From contig ONHS01000021.1 in NCBI GenBank assembly GCA_900317715.1, positions 17,928 to 81,927 on the forward strand: a DNA stretch of 64,000 nucleotides, given 5' to 3'. This DNA comes from an uncultured Bacteroidales bacterium (GTDB taxonomy: Bacteria > Bacteroidota > Bacteroidia > Bacteroidales > WCHB1-69). The notes below the pieces were generated by a model that saw only the letters and a list, made by a program, of their open reading frames with translations, did no database searches and had not been told where the DNA came from. Made by a program: the position numbers and the translations under genes. The number at the start of each line of letters is the position of its first letter. The stretch's first letter is position 1. Below are positions 1-9,020 of this stretch, piece by piece.

Positions 1-84
1 ATGAATCTCCGCACGGGAAATTTTGCGGGCGGGAGCAGCCAAGGCTACCATATCACCAGAATTCAAATAGGGCGGTACTATCAT
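1..84 (-). CDS. LD-carboxypeptidase-like protein, 5' end only
   Basis: Only the first 28 codons are in the window; the gene runs off the left edge. The start MIVPPYLNSGD followed by VALAAPARKIS resembles the N-terminus of MccF/LdcA-type LD-carboxypeptidases (peptidase family S66), serine peptidases that remove the terminal D-Ala from muropeptides during peptidoglycan recycling. The family call rests on this short stretch alone. Its ATG overlaps the TGA of the upstream SDR gene as ATGA, so the two are probably translationally coupled. Confidence 0.6.
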   Translation of the reverse strand, partial: MIVPPYLNSGDMVALAAPARKISRAEIH

Positions 85-947
85 AGTGGAATATTATGTT
101 CGTTGAGAATTTGCAAAGTCATATCTCTCAGTGTTTTACGATCTTTCATATTGTTGTAGTAGCGTCTCTTGTGACGAGCGACTTTGCCGTTCTTGAAGAT
201 TTTTCCGGTCACCCCTTCATACTTAGGGTCAATGGCGGCGGTGAGCATCGTGGCAGCCCCCTGCTCGGGTGTATTGATGAGGGGACGGAAAATCCAATCG
301 CAAAGCTTGTCCACCACCTTGTTGTCCATGCGTATAATGTTGGTACTAACAATGAAAGGGTCGGAGACATTGAAACATATACCCTCCTCTTTCCACGCTT
401 CAGAGGCATCCAACATGAAGTAGTAGAGACCCAACTTGGAACTGCCATACGCAGTGAAACGGTTGTAGTCGTGCTGCGTTTTGGGGGCAAAGAGGTCCGG
501 CGTGATCTTGCCAAGAAAATAGGAAAGCGAAATCATACTGACAATGCGCGTTCCTTGACCCATAATCGGATGAAGCAGATTCGTTAACGTAAAGTGACCC
601 AGATAATTGACAGCCATTGTGTATTCGTAGTTATCTGCACTGACTTTCGCATGACTGGGCAAAACGCCAGCATTGTTGAGCAACACCTGTAACGAAGAAA
701 AACGACTTTTCACCTCATCCGCGAAGCGAACAATGTCAGATAAACTCCCAAGGTCCAGACGCATCAAATGGAATGTCCCCCCTGTTTCTTTCTGGATCTC
801 CTCCATAACAGGCTGTGCCACAACGGTATCTATACAAGCCATGATCACCTCGTAACCCGCCTTGGCTAATTCACGCACGTGAATGCGACCCATACCTCCG
901 TCAGCACCCGTCACCAAAGCAACTCCCTTATGGCTGCTATCACTCAT
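81..947 (-). CDS. Short-chain dehydrogenase/reductase (SDR)
   Basis: A 288-residue classical SDR. The cofactor-binding TGADGGMG lies at residues 13-20, NNAG at 91-94, a Ser-containing SMISLS near 137, and the catalytic YxxxK as Y167-GSS-K171. These are the motifs of NAD(P)-dependent Rossmann-fold oxidoreductases of the retinol-dehydrogenase/protochlorophyllide-reductase type. The C-terminal third (about 220-288) is basic and less conserved. The substrate cannot be told from sequence. No signal peptide, so cytoplasmic. It ends overlapping the LD-carboxypeptidase start and follows a small lipoprotein gene in the same direction. Confidence 0.85.
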   Translation of the reverse strand: MSDSSHKGVALVTGADGGMGRIHVRELAKAGYEVIMACIDTVVAQPVMEEIQKETGGTFHLMRLDLGSLSDIVRFADEVKSRFSSLQVLLNNAGVLPSHAKVSADNYEYTMAVNYLGHFTLTNLLHPIMGQGTRIVSMISLSYFLGKITPDLFAPKTQHDYNRFTAYGSSKLGLYYFMLDASEAWKEEGICFNVSDPFIVSTNIIRMDNKVVDKLCDWIFRPLINTPEQGAATMLTAAIDPKYEGVTGKIFKNGKVARHKRRYYNNMKDRKTLRDMTLQILNEHNIPL

Positions 948-976
948 GTTTAAGATTTTTTAACCGTAAAATGCGA

Positions 977-1225
977 TTAATTATCCATACAGGTCATCGT
1001 ATGGTAAACAACAACACCCGTATCCATCGTAAGGACCTGATTGATGTTAAAATCTTCGCATTTACCACGTGTGTTATTATATACGGTATCCACTCTGTCC
1101 GTCCTAATGATGGAATCATTTTGAACGATCTTGTTGGTTGATACGCACTTACATTCTTTCATGCCGCAGCTGTTCAACAGCAGCAATCCGAAAATAACCC
1201 CTAATGTGCAAACTAATTTTTTCAT
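977..1225 (-). CDS. Small putative lipoprotein
   Basis: An 82-residue protein with a typical lipoprotein signal: a basic start, the hydrophobic run LGVIFGLLLL, then a lipobox-like LNSC with the acceptor Cys at residue 20. The mature part is about 60 residues, polar, with three further cysteines (C25, C27 and a Cys near 57) plus one near the end. I do not recognise a family. It begins 12 bases after the sufE stop, in the same direction, so it is probably cotranscribed with sufE. Function unknown. Confidence 0.6.
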   Translation of the reverse strand: MKKLVCTLGVIFGLLLLNSCGMKECKCVSTNKIVQNDSIIRTDRVDTVYNNTRGKCEDFNINQVLTMDTGVVVYHTMTCMDN

Positions 1226-1237
1226 TTTATTCGGTTT

Positions 1238-1660
1238 TTATTGTTTTGCGGAATATGCCAAAGCGTATAATTTGATTTGCTTAATCATGGAAGCCAGACC
1301 GTTGGAACGGGTTGGAGAGAGGTGGTTTTTGAGTCCGATAGCATCAATATAGGAGAGGTCGTTGTCGAGAATTTCTTGAGGAGTATGACCAGAAAGCACT
1401 CTAATCAGCAGATTCACAATGCCTTTCGTGATAATAGCATCGCTGTCGGCAGTGAAGAAAAGTTTACCCTCTTTCATTTCAGGATGCAGCCAAACCTGCG
1501 ATTGACATCCGCTGATAAGGAACTCGTCCTTCTTAAACTGCGGATCGATCATCGGCAATTCCTTGCCTAACTCAATAATATAATTGTATTTGTCCATCCA
1601 GTCGTCGAACATTTCGAACTCCTGAATGAGGGCTTCTTCGGTTTCTTTCATCGTTTCCAT
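1238..1660 (-). CDS. sufE: SufE family cysteine desulfurase activator
   Basis: A 140-residue SufE-family protein. SufE accepts sulfane sulfur from the cysteine desulfurase SufS on a conserved cysteine and passes it on for Fe-S cluster assembly in the cytoplasm. The diagnostic segment ISGCQSQVW is present at about residues 49-57, with the acceptor Cys in SGCQS. The family features D-K-Y-x-Y-I-I-E-L-G-K-x-L-P near the start and the conserved GLKNHLSPTRSNGL near the end are also present. A downstream Met at codon 4 (METMKE) is an equally possible start. No sufS or sufBCD is in the window. Confidence 0.93.
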   Translation of the reverse strand: METMKETEEALIQEFEMFDDWMDKYNYIIELGKELPMIDPQFKKDEFLISGCQSQVWLHPEMKEGKLFFTADSDAIITKGIVNLLIRVLSGHTPQEILDNDLSYIDAIGLKNHLSPTRSNGLASMIKQIKLYALAYSAKQ

Positions 1661-1711
1661 AACGCTATCCTTCTTTAATTGAAATAGTTACGTTTAATAC
1701 ATTTTGAGTCG

Positions 1712-1719
1712 CAAAAATA
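1712..1719 (-). promoter_or_regulatory. Bacteroidetes -7 element upstream of sufE
   Basis: TATTTTTG on the minus strand matches TAnnTTTG, the -7 element of Bacteroidetes primary promoters. It lies 52 bases before the sufE ATG. A palindromic hairpin element (1729-1756) sits immediately upstream of it. Confidence 0.55.
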
Positions 1720-1728
1720 CAAAAAAAA

Positions 1729-1756
1729 GTAGAGACGCGCCATGGCACGTCTCTAC
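1729..1756. repeat. GAGACG hairpin repeat, copy 1
   Basis: A 28-base near-perfect palindrome with ends GTAGAGACG / CGTCTCTAC around a GCCATGGC core. The same element recurs almost unchanged at 51114-51141, and related forms are at 37651-37675 and 51160-51204. It lies between the sufE promoter and the M16 peptidase 3' end. Confidence 0.85.
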
Positions 1757-1779
1757 TGATGATATAATTGTATCAATCC

Positions 1780-4602
1780 TTATTTCTGCATCGTCACCGG
1801 GTGCATGTCGGCACGGGTGTAGATTTCAGGTTTGAAGTACTTCTTCATGAACTCGATCATGTCCTTCTTGGTGATGGAGTTGACCATTGCCTCGTATTCG
1901 GAAGGGTTAACCAACGGCTCGTCTTGGACAACCTTGTTGCTGATATAGCTCAACCAGAAACGGTTCGTCTGGATGTTCTTGGCACGTGTGCTCAACATCT
2001 GCTTTTTCACTAAATCCATCGTCTTACTGTCGGGTCCTTTCTTCTTGAAGTCGTTGAGGATTTTCAGGCTGGCATCGGCCAACTTGTCGGTCTTCACAGG
2101 ATCACAACCCAGGAGAATCAACAGAGAGAGTTCGGGTTTCGGCAACTTGCTGGCACCCATCTGTACCATAGGAGAATAGACATCGCCCATTTTCTCACGC
2201 ACGATGCGGACAAATTGGATGTCCAATGCCTCGCCAATCATGTCGGCGATAATGCTGTTCTTGTAGCTCCATTCAATAGGATTGGTGATGTACATACCCA
2301 TATAACCCTGTTGCTCAGAACCTGCATAGACGGTTTGCGTAGTGGCTTTGTCGGGACGCGGTTTCAGCACACTGAGATTGTAATTTTCTTTCTTACTACC
2401 AGTCTGCATAGAGCCGAGATAAAGTTCCACAAATTCTTTCATCTGCTTCTCATCGTAATTACCCACGAAGAAGAAGGTGAAGTCAGCGGGATTAGCAAAA
2501 CGTTCTTTATAGATCTGGACAGCACGGTCGAAATTAACTTGGTTCAGATATTCGTCATCCATGGAGAAAACTTGTTTCATATATGGATCGTGATTCATGG
2601 CAGCATCAATGAGCTGTCCTAAATACTTGTACATCGGTTGAGTGGTGAGCATTTTGATTTGCTCTTTAGTCTCTTGCATCACAAGGTCAAAAGCGTTCGG
2701 GTCAATTCGCGGATTGGTGAAGAAGGCATTGAGGTACTGGAAGAAGAATTCCAAATCTTTGGGGGAGGAAGAGCCAGAGAAGCTCTCGGTCAGCAGGCCG
2801 ATTTCAGGAGAAATGCCCGCGTTTTTACCTTTCATCTTCTTCATCAAGGAATTGTAGTCCAGACCAGCGATACCGCCACGGTCAATGATGTCAGCGGCGA
2901 AATCAGCGGATGCAAGATCTTTCACCGGATAGAGGCTCTTACCGCCCTTACTGCTGGCGCTGAAGAGGATTTCATCGTTCTTATAGTCAGTTTTCTTCAA
3001 ATAAATCGTGATACCGTTGGAGAGTGTCCATTTTTCAGCACCCACAGCGTCGATTTTCTCCACAGAAGTGATTTTGCCGGGTTTCAAGTTCTCTTTCTCC
3101 AGAATTTCTTGATCTTTATAGGTATCCACGTAAGGTTGAACGTTAGCTAATGATTTGTCTTTCAAAATGCTGAGGATTTCATCTTTGGTAGGAACGCTCA
3201 CACCCTCTTTGTCGGGAGCAGTGACAATAGCCACCATATTGTCTTCGGTGACCCAATTCTTGGCCAATGCGTTAATCTCTTCCAAAGTGATGCCCTCGAT
3301 GAGCTTCTTAGCGTATGTATTTTCACGTTTTGCGCCCGGAATGGGGTCTTGGCGCAGGAAGTTGTTGATATATTGGACGGCAAAACGAGCGGATTCGGTC
3401 TTTTCAGCCTCCTTGGCAGCTTTGTCGTAGCGTTCTAACAGTTCCTCTTTCGCACGGTCAAGTTCGGTTTGCAGGAAACCGTATTTCAGCACGCGGTAGT
3501 CCTCTTGGAGGAGTACGCGCAGGGCGTCGGGAATGTGGTTCTCCTTGGCCATAGCTTGTGCAGCGTATGCGTCAGTGTTGCCGATAAAGTCACCATAACC
3601 AGCGCTGGCACCGATGAACGGGCATTTCGGGTCTTGGGTCATCTCTTCGAAACGAGCGTCAAACATGGCGTTGTAGAGGTCGATGCAGAGTTGCTGGCGG
3701 AAGTCACCGATGGTCTTCATCGGGGCGTGCTTGTGCTTGCGGATGAGTTCCACTTGGCTACCCGTGGCCTCTTTGTCGGTGCAGACTGCCACGAGCGGTT
3801 CCTGGTTGGCACCGATGCCGTAAATCTCTTTCTTACGAGGATTCTGTTTGGCGGGAATATTACCGAACATCGTTTTGATCTTGGCTTCCACCTCTTTCAC
3901 GTCAATATCACCCACCACGATCACAGCTTGCAAATCTGGACGGTACCAATCTTTGTAAAAATCTTTAATAACTTGATAATCAAAAGTTTGAAGAATATCT
4001 AACTTACCGATAGGCATACGATCAGCATAACGGGAATCTTTCATCAGAACTGGCCAATACTCTTTGCGCATACGGTCGTCGGCACCGAGGCCAAGGCGGT
4101 ATTCTTCGATGATGACACCGCGTTCCTCATCAATTTCCTTGTTGTCGTAAAGCAGACCAGCGGCCCAGCCACGAAGGATCTTGAGACCAAGGTCGATATT
4201 GCCGGGATCGTCCGTCGGCATGGGAATCATATAAACGGTCTCGTCGAAACTGGTGTAAGCGTTAAGGTCAGCACCAAACACGACACCCTTGCTACGCAAG
4301 TGATCCACCACGCTGTTGCTCGGGAAGCCTTCGATACCGTTGAAAGCCATGTGCTCTGTGAAGTGCGCCAAACCTTGTTGATTGTCGTTCTCCTGGTTGG
4401 AGCCGGCATTCACGGCGAGACGGAACTCCACACGATCCTTCGGGTAAGTGTTGCGACGGATGTAATAGGTCAAACCGTTGTCCAGCTTACCAATCGTTAC
4501 ATTGGGATCCGCTTTGATAGGATCATTCAGATTCAGGTCTTTCTGCGCAAATACTACCACTGCACAGAAGACAGCCATCAGAAACAAAAAAACTTTTTTC
4601 AT
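1780..4602 (-). CDS. M16 family zinc metallopeptidase
   Basis: A 940-residue secreted peptidase with an N-terminal signal peptide (hydrophobic run to FAQ, residues 1-20). The inverted zinc motif HxxEH is H80-FTE-H84, and EER..VIIEE at about 159-167 supplies the distal Glu of pitrilysin-type enzymes. At about 940 residues it is the two-half, fused form of M16; the second half lacks the zinc motif, as is usual. It probably degrades peptides in the periplasm or cell envelope. It is transcribed divergently from gldF over a 136-base gap. The 3' end is followed by the GAGACG hairpin. Confidence 0.9.
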   Translation of the reverse strand: MKKVFLFLMAVFCAVVVFAQKDLNLNDPIKADPNVTIGKLDNGLTYYIRRNTYPKDRVEFRLAVNAGSNQENDNQQGLAHFTEHMAFNGIEGFPSNSVVDHLRSKGVVFGADLNAYTSFDETVYMIPMPTDDPGNIDLGLKILRGWAAGLLYDNKEIDEERGVIIEEYRLGLGADDRMRKEYWPVLMKDSRYADRMPIGKLDILQTFDYQVIKDFYKDWYRPDLQAVIVVGDIDVKEVEAKIKTMFGNIPAKQNPRKKEIYGIGANQEPLVAVCTDKEATGSQVELIRKHKHAPMKTIGDFRQQLCIDLYNAMFDARFEEMTQDPKCPFIGASAGYGDFIGNTDAYAAQAMAKENHIPDALRVLLQEDYRVLKYGFLQTELDRAKEELLERYDKAAKEAEKTESARFAVQYINNFLRQDPIPGAKRENTYAKKLIEGITLEEINALAKNWVTEDNMVAIVTAPDKEGVSVPTKDEILSILKDKSLANVQPYVDTYKDQEILEKENLKPGKITSVEKIDAVGAEKWTLSNGITIYLKKTDYKNDEILFSASSKGGKSLYPVKDLASADFAADIIDRGGIAGLDYNSLMKKMKGKNAGISPEIGLLTESFSGSSSPKDLEFFFQYLNAFFTNPRIDPNAFDLVMQETKEQIKMLTTQPMYKYLGQLIDAAMNHDPYMKQVFSMDDEYLNQVNFDRAVQIYKERFANPADFTFFFVGNYDEKQMKEFVELYLGSMQTGSKKENYNLSVLKPRPDKATTQTVYAGSEQQGYMGMYITNPIEWSYKNSIIADMIGEALDIQFVRIVREKMGDVYSPMVQMGASKLPKPELSLLILLGCDPVKTDKLADASLKILNDFKKKGPDSKTMDLVKKQMLSTRAKNIQTNRFWLSYISNKVVQDEPLVNPSEYEAMVNSITKKDMIEFMKKYFKPEIYTRADMHPVTMQK

Positions 4603-4691
4603 AAGATACTTTTTTATTTAACGAAAATTCTAAGCCTTAGATGCAAAAAAAACGATATTATTACAGGGTAATCTGTTTTTTTTATCGGCGG

Positions 4692-4699
4692 CAAAAATA
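4692..4699 (-). promoter_or_regulatory. -7 element for the M16 peptidase gene
   Basis: TATTTTTG on the minus strand fits TAnnTTTG. It would give a leader of roughly 85 bases. It lies only 12 bases from the opposing gldF -7 element, so the two promoters overlap. Confidence 0.55.
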
Positions 4700-4711
4700 C
4701 GAAAAAAAATG

Positions 4712-4719
4712 TACTTTTG
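4712..4719 (+). promoter_or_regulatory. -7 element for gldF
   Basis: TACTTTTG fits TAnnTTTG. It ends 19 bases before the gldF ATG; the sequence AAGG sits just before that ATG. Confidence 0.6.
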
Positions 4720-4738
4720 CGAAATTTTTTTGTAAGGT

Positions 4739-5470
4739 ATGTTTAGTCTTTATATTAAAGAACTTAAGGCTTTTTTGAGCTCCATAATCGGGTATATTTT
4801 CATTGGAGTTTTCCTAATTGTTTCCGGATTGTTCATCTGGGTTTTTCCAAATGTGAACAACGTGATGGAGTCGGGTCTGGCGGACTTGCAAGGCTTGTTC
4901 AGCCTCTCCCAGTTCCTTTTCCTCTTCTTGGTGCCAGCCATCACCATGCGCTCGTTCGCTGAAGAAAAACGTACCGGCACCATGGATTTCCTCCTTACCC
5001 TTCCCCTGACCGATATGCAGATTGTTTGGGCTAAGTTCTTGGCATGCTTGACGTTACTGGTTATCGCCTTGCTTCCTACGCTCGTCTATGTCATCACCGT
5101 CTATTGGATCGGAAATCCCGTGGGCAACATCGACATGGGCAGCACCTGGGGTTCCTACCTCGGTTTGCTCTTCCTTGGCGCTGCATTCATTGCCATCGGA
5201 CTTTTCTCTTCCAGCATCACCAACAACCAGATTGTGGCGTTCATCATCGCCGCTCTACTCTGCTTCATCCTCTCCTTCGGCTTCGCCTTCATCTACTCCT
5301 TCGATGCCCTCGGCAATTTCGGCTACTACCTGAAAACCCTTGGCATTGAACATCACTATGCCTCTATCAGCCAAGGCGTTATCGACACCCGCGACGTCAT
5401 CTACTTCTGTAGTGTGATCTTTATTTTCCTCTATTCCACCCGTTTAGTATTATTGAGTCGCAAATGGTAA
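4739..5470 (+). CDS. gldF: GldF, ABC-2 type permease of gliding motility
   Basis: A 243-residue polytopic membrane protein of the ABC-2 permease type, with about six hydrophobic segments (roughly residues 15-35, 55-75, 95-120, 137-160, 165-190, 215-237). The motif FAEEKRTGTMDFLLTLP, typical of ABC-2 permeases of the GldF/NosY kind, is at about 75-91. It is followed directly by gldG, whose likely first ATG overlaps the gldF stop (ATGGTAA). In gliding Bacteroidetes GldA, GldF and GldG form an ABC transporter associated with gliding. The ATPase partner GldA is not in this window. Confidence 0.93.
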   Translation: MFSLYIKELKAFLSSIIGYIFIGVFLIVSGLFIWVFPNVNNVMESGLADLQGLFSLSQFLFLFLVPAITMRSFAEEKRTGTMDFLLTLPLTDMQIVWAKFLACLTLLVIALLPTLVYVITVYWIGNPVGNIDMGSTWGSYLGLLFLGAAFIAIGLFSSSITNNQIVAFIIAALLCFILSFGFAFIYSFDALGNFGYYLKTLGIEHHYASISQGVIDTRDVIYFCSVIFIFLYSTRLVLLSRKW

Positions 5471-7248
5471 AATCGAGCATTATGAGCAAAAACACCAATA
5501 TACAGAGCAAACAATTCAAAAGACGCACCCTTTTAGGACTTTTGGCCGTTATTGCCATTATCGTGGTGGTGAACATATTGTCCTCTTTCTTCTTTTATCG
5601 TATTGATTTGACGAAAGATAAGCGTCATTCACTATCCAAGAGCACCATTGAGATGCTGAAAAATCTGGAAGACAGGGTGTATTATCGGGTTTATCTGAAA
5701 GGGAAAGATCAGCCTGCTGATTATCAGTTGTTTGCAAAGCAGGTGGAACAGATGTTGCAGACGTTCCGCAGCTATTCCAAAAATGTCTATTTCGAATTCA
5801 TCGACCCCATCGAGGGCAAGACGAATGAAGAGTTGAACTCCATATTGGGCGAATTTGTGAAAAAGGGACTGGAACCCATCCCCATCAGTCGTGAGGATGC
5901 CGGCGGTTACTCCACACACGTCGTGATTCCCGGCGCCATCGTCTCCTACCGCAACCAGGAATATCCCGCCAAAGTGGTGGTCGCCGACCCCTCGGGCAAC
6001 AGCGACTGGGTGAAATACTCCAACGAAGAGCTGGAATACAATCTGGTGATGCCGATCCGCCGTTTGTTGAAGACCGAGAAACCGAAGGTGGCCTACCTGG
6101 ATGGCCATGGGGAGCTGGATTTCTGGAGTACCTGCTGGACAGCCATGCAATTACAACGTTTTTACAATGTCAGCCGCATCACCCTGGACGGCAAAGTCAA
6201 CGCCCTGCGCAATATCTCGGTAGATGATACGGTGTCGGCCAATTTGGTGCTCGGGGACAACAAATACGATGTGTTGATCGTGGCGCAACCGACCCAACCG
6301 TTCCGCGAATACGACAAGTACATCATCGACCAGTTTATCATGCGCGGCGGCAAGGTGCTGTGGCTCATCGACAACACCACGGCCTCTTTGGACAGCTTGC
6401 AACACGCAGGCGAGTTCTTCGCCACGCCTCGTGCGCTTTATATCAACGATCTGTTCTTCACCTACGGGGTGCGCATCAACACCGACCTGATCCAGGATTT
6501 GAGCTGTATGCCTGTACCTCAGCAGGTGAGCGTCATTGGCGACCAACCCCAATACAAATTCATGGCTTTCCCGTACAGTCTTGACATTGTGAACTTTGGC
6601 AATCACCCCATTGTTCGTAACCTCAAGGATATCAAGTCTGATTTTGCGGGAAGTATCGATTTGGTGGGCAACAATGCCGATTTGACGAAGACCGTGTTGA
6701 TGACCACCTCTGAACGCACAAAAGTGGTGCCCACCCCTTCCATTGTGACTTTGAAAGTGGGTATGGTGAAACCGAACTTGCAGGAATACTCCAATCGAAA
6801 CGTACCTATCGCTGTGTTGGTGGAAGGAAACTTCCAATCGGCGTTCAAGGGCATCCTGCCCATTGAATTCGACACCATCAAAGAACTGGATTTCCGCGAC
6901 CAAAGCGTCTATACACGCCAGATTTTCGTTTCCGACGGCGATATTATCCGCAACCCGTTCGACAGCAAACGCAACCAGCCCTACCCTGCCGGTTTCGACA
7001 TCTATACGCGCCAAACCTTCGACAACACACAGTTTATCGTCAACTGTGTCAATTACTTGTGCGCAGATGACGACCTCTTGCAGTTACGCGCCAAAAACTT
7101 CAAAATCGGATCGCTCAACAACGAGAAAAACCGCAACCACAAAGTGCTCATCGCCGCCCTCAACATCGGCATCCCGCTCCTGCTCATCGCCCTCATGGGA
7201 ACGGTGCTGATCATCACGCGGAAGGTGAAGTTCTCGAAGAAAAGTTAA
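5464..7248 (+). CDS. gldG: GldG, gliding motility-associated auxiliary transport protein
   Basis: A 594-residue protein with one N-terminal membrane segment (about 24-46), a long extracytoplasmic region of the ABC-transporter auxiliary type, and a C-terminal membrane segment (about 562-584) followed by a basic tail. The segment FFFYRIDLTKDKRHSLS is the characteristic GldG start of the external domain; AYLDGHGELD at about 207-216 is also typical. An alternative start is Met7 (position 5482), which would leave a shorter cytoplasmic tail. The pairing with gldF, overlapping by 7 bases, supports the call. Confidence 0.92.
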   Translation: MVKSSIMSKNTNIQSKQFKRRTLLGLLAVIAIIVVVNILSSFFFYRIDLTKDKRHSLSKSTIEMLKNLEDRVYYRVYLKGKDQPADYQLFAKQVEQMLQTFRSYSKNVYFEFIDPIEGKTNEELNSILGEFVKKGLEPIPISREDAGGYSTHVVIPGAIVSYRNQEYPAKVVVADPSGNSDWVKYSNEELEYNLVMPIRRLLKTEKPKVAYLDGHGELDFWSTCWTAMQLQRFYNVSRITLDGKVNALRNISVDDTVSANLVLGDNKYDVLIVAQPTQPFREYDKYIIDQFIMRGGKVLWLIDNTTASLDSLQHAGEFFATPRALYINDLFFTYGVRINTDLIQDLSCMPVPQQVSVIGDQPQYKFMAFPYSLDIVNFGNHPIVRNLKDIKSDFAGSIDLVGNNADLTKTVLMTTSERTKVVPTPSIVTLKVGMVKPNLQEYSNRNVPIAVLVEGNFQSAFKGILPIEFDTIKELDFRDQSVYTRQIFVSDGDIIRNPFDSKRNQPYPAGFDIYTRQTFDNTQFIVNCVNYLCADDDLLQLRAKNFKIGSLNNEKNRNHKVLIAALNIGIPLLLIALMGTVLIITRKVKFSKKS

Positions 7249-7252
7249 GGCA

Positions 7253-7358
7253 ATAATTCATAATTCATAATGCATAATTCATAATGCATAATTCATAATG
7301 CATAATCAAGGCTAACAGCCAAAGGCCAACTACTAACTACTAACTGCTAACTACTAAC
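7253..7358. repeat. Two 7-base tandem arrays between gldG and the sugar porter
   Basis: Seven units of alternating ATAATTC / ATAATGC fill 7253-7301. A second series of seven in-phase units at 7310-7358 runs from GGCTAAC through GGCCAAC to TACTAAC and TGCTAAC. The last unit contains the sugar-porter stop codon (7354-7356). Both flanking genes converge on this site. Confidence 0.9.
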
Positions 7359-8898
7359 TTTTCCAGTACTTTTCCATCTCCTCCAACGATTTTCCGTTGG
7401 TTTCGGGGACGAGTTTCCAGATGAAAATGGCGGCGAGGACGCCCATCAGACCATAAATCCAATAAGAGAAGCCGTGATTGAATGTTGCGGTGAGGGTTTC
7501 GTTTTTGTCGAGCATCGGGAAGGTCCAGGAGACTAAGAAGTTGGAAATCCATTGGGAAGCCACGGCGATGCTCATCACCATCGAACGGATGGAGTTCGGG
7601 AAGATTTCAGAGAGCAGCACCCAGCAGACAGGTCCCCACGACATGGCAAAGCCAGCCGTATAGACCAACATGCAGACGAGGGAGCCCACACCCACATGAT
7701 GCGTGTAGAAAGTGGTGCCGAGGATGAACATGGAGAGTGCCATCACCAAAGCCCCCACAATCATCAGCGGGCGACGACCGAACTTATCGACCGTGAGGAT
7801 GGCGAGAACAGTGAAGGTAAGGTTTACCGCACCCACGATAACCTGCTGTAACAGAGCTGTATCTGTTCCGGCACCCATCGTCTTGAAGATTTCCGGCGCA
7901 TAGTAGAGCACCACATTGATGCCGATAAACTGCTGCAAGGAGGCCAACAACACACCCACCATGATGATGGCGGCCCCATACGCGCGAATCGCATACAACA
8001 GGCAAATCAAAAAACTCACCAACAGAGATATTTCCAACGCGCTGCTCACGCCGCAGATTTTCAAAATCACGAAGCAGATCACGAAAAAGACAGCCCACGT
8101 GAGCATCGAAAGATAGTACGGGCGCATGGAAGGCGTTTTTTCCGCCAAACTTTCCCGAATCGCAGCCACTTCGTTTTCCGCGTTTTCGCCCATCGTTTTC
8201 CGCAAAACATGCAAGGCTTTCTCCTCGCGACCGCGCATGACGAGATAACGCGGGGTTTCAGGCACAAACATCAAAGCGACCAAGAAGATGCCCGCCGGGA
8301 TGATTTCCGAAGCGAACATCTGACGCCAGCCGATGGTATGCAGCCATGTGGCATCGCCGCGTCGAGCGATATTGTAGTTCACGAAATAGATAATCAACAT
8401 GCCGAGGATGATGGCGAATTGGTTGAGGGAGACCAACGTGCCGCGTTTATCCGCTGGGGCGATTTCTGCGATGTACATCGGCGAAACCATGGAGGCGATA
8501 CCCACGCCTATGCCGCCACTGATGCGGTAATAGACAAAATGGTAAATAAAGGTATGGTCGCCCTCGCCCGGCATTCCCCAGAAGATCTCCGGCCACGCGG
8601 AGCGTATGGCAGAAAGCAGGAACAGGACAGCGGCGATCATCAGTGTGGGTTTACGACCCAGCTTCTGGGATAGCCAACCCGCCAGAAAACCGCCGATAAT
8701 GCAGCCTATCAGGGCACTGCTCACCACAAAGCCCTCCAAGGCATTCGCCTGCGCCACAGGCAACTGCTGCGGCTCAATAAAGAACACCCGCAACGACTCC
8801 ACCGTCCCGGAAATCACCGCCGTGTCATAACCAAACAACAAGCCGCCCATGGTGGCAACTAAGGTCAACGCTATAATGTAAAACCTGTTTCTTTTCAT
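7354..8898 (-). CDS. Sugar porter family MFS transporter (XylE-like)
   Basis: A 514-residue, 12-TM major facilitator of the sugar porter family, which imports monosaccharides by proton symport. Family marks include GGLLFGYDTAVISG near residue 18, FVPETPRYL before the central loop, DKFGRRPLM in the second half, and PETNGKSLEEME at the C-terminus. The central loop between TM6 and TM7 and the extra hydrophobic segments at about 265-310 make it longer than E. coli XylE (about 490). The substrate (xylose, glucose, other) cannot be decided. The stop codon TAG lies inside a 7-base repeat array. Confidence 0.92.
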   Translation of the reverse strand: MKRNRFYIIALTLVATMGGLLFGYDTAVISGTVESLRVFFIEPQQLPVAQANALEGFVVSSALIGCIIGGFLAGWLSQKLGRKPTLMIAAVLFLLSAIRSAWPEIFWGMPGEGDHTFIYHFVYYRISGGIGVGIASMVSPMYIAEIAPADKRGTLVSLNQFAIILGMLIIYFVNYNIARRGDATWLHTIGWRQMFASEIIPAGIFLVALMFVPETPRYLVMRGREEKALHVLRKTMGENAENEVAAIRESLAEKTPSMRPYYLSMLTWAVFFVICFVILKICGVSSALEISLLVSFLICLLYAIRAYGAAIIMVGVLLASLQQFIGINVVLYYAPEIFKTMGAGTDTALLQQVIVGAVNLTFTVLAILTVDKFGRRPLMIVGALVMALSMFILGTTFYTHHVGVGSLVCMLVYTAGFAMSWGPVCWVLLSEIFPNSIRSMVMSIAVASQWISNFLVSWTFPMLDKNETLTATFNHGFSYWIYGLMGVLAAIFIWKLVPETNGKSLEEMEKYWKS

Positions 8899-8917
8899 AT
8901 CATGATATTTTAAGCCG

Positions 8918-8925
8918 CAAAGATA
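8918..8925 (-). promoter_or_regulatory. -7 element for the sugar porter gene
   Basis: TATCTTTG on the minus strand fits TAnnTTTG and lies 19 bases before the ATG. Confidence 0.55.
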
Positions 8926-8937
8926 ACAAAAAAATGC

Positions 8938-9014
8938 TTTTGGCAGTTAGCAGTTAGCAGTTAGCAGTTAGTAGTTAGCAGTTGGCTGTTGCCTTTTGCC
9001 TATTGCCTATTGCC
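8938..9014. repeat. 7-base tandem array, 11 units
   Basis: Eleven consecutive in-phase units: TTTTGGC, then AGTTAGC three times, AGTTAGT, AGTTAGC, AGTTGGC, TGTTGCC, TTTTGCC, and TATTGCC twice. The units drift gradually from the AGTTAGC form to the TATTGCC form. This shows that the differently spelled heptamers in this window are one family. Confidence 0.93.
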
Positions 9015-9020
9015 TTAACA

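Noticed and set aside
6151..7014. A 287-codon minus-strand frame opposite gldG
   Set aside because: Shadow of gldG; it has no family features.
8938..9014. Heptamer arrays as CRISPR repeats
   Set aside because: They have no regular repeat-spacer structure, units are 7 bases long and adjoining, and no cas genes are present.
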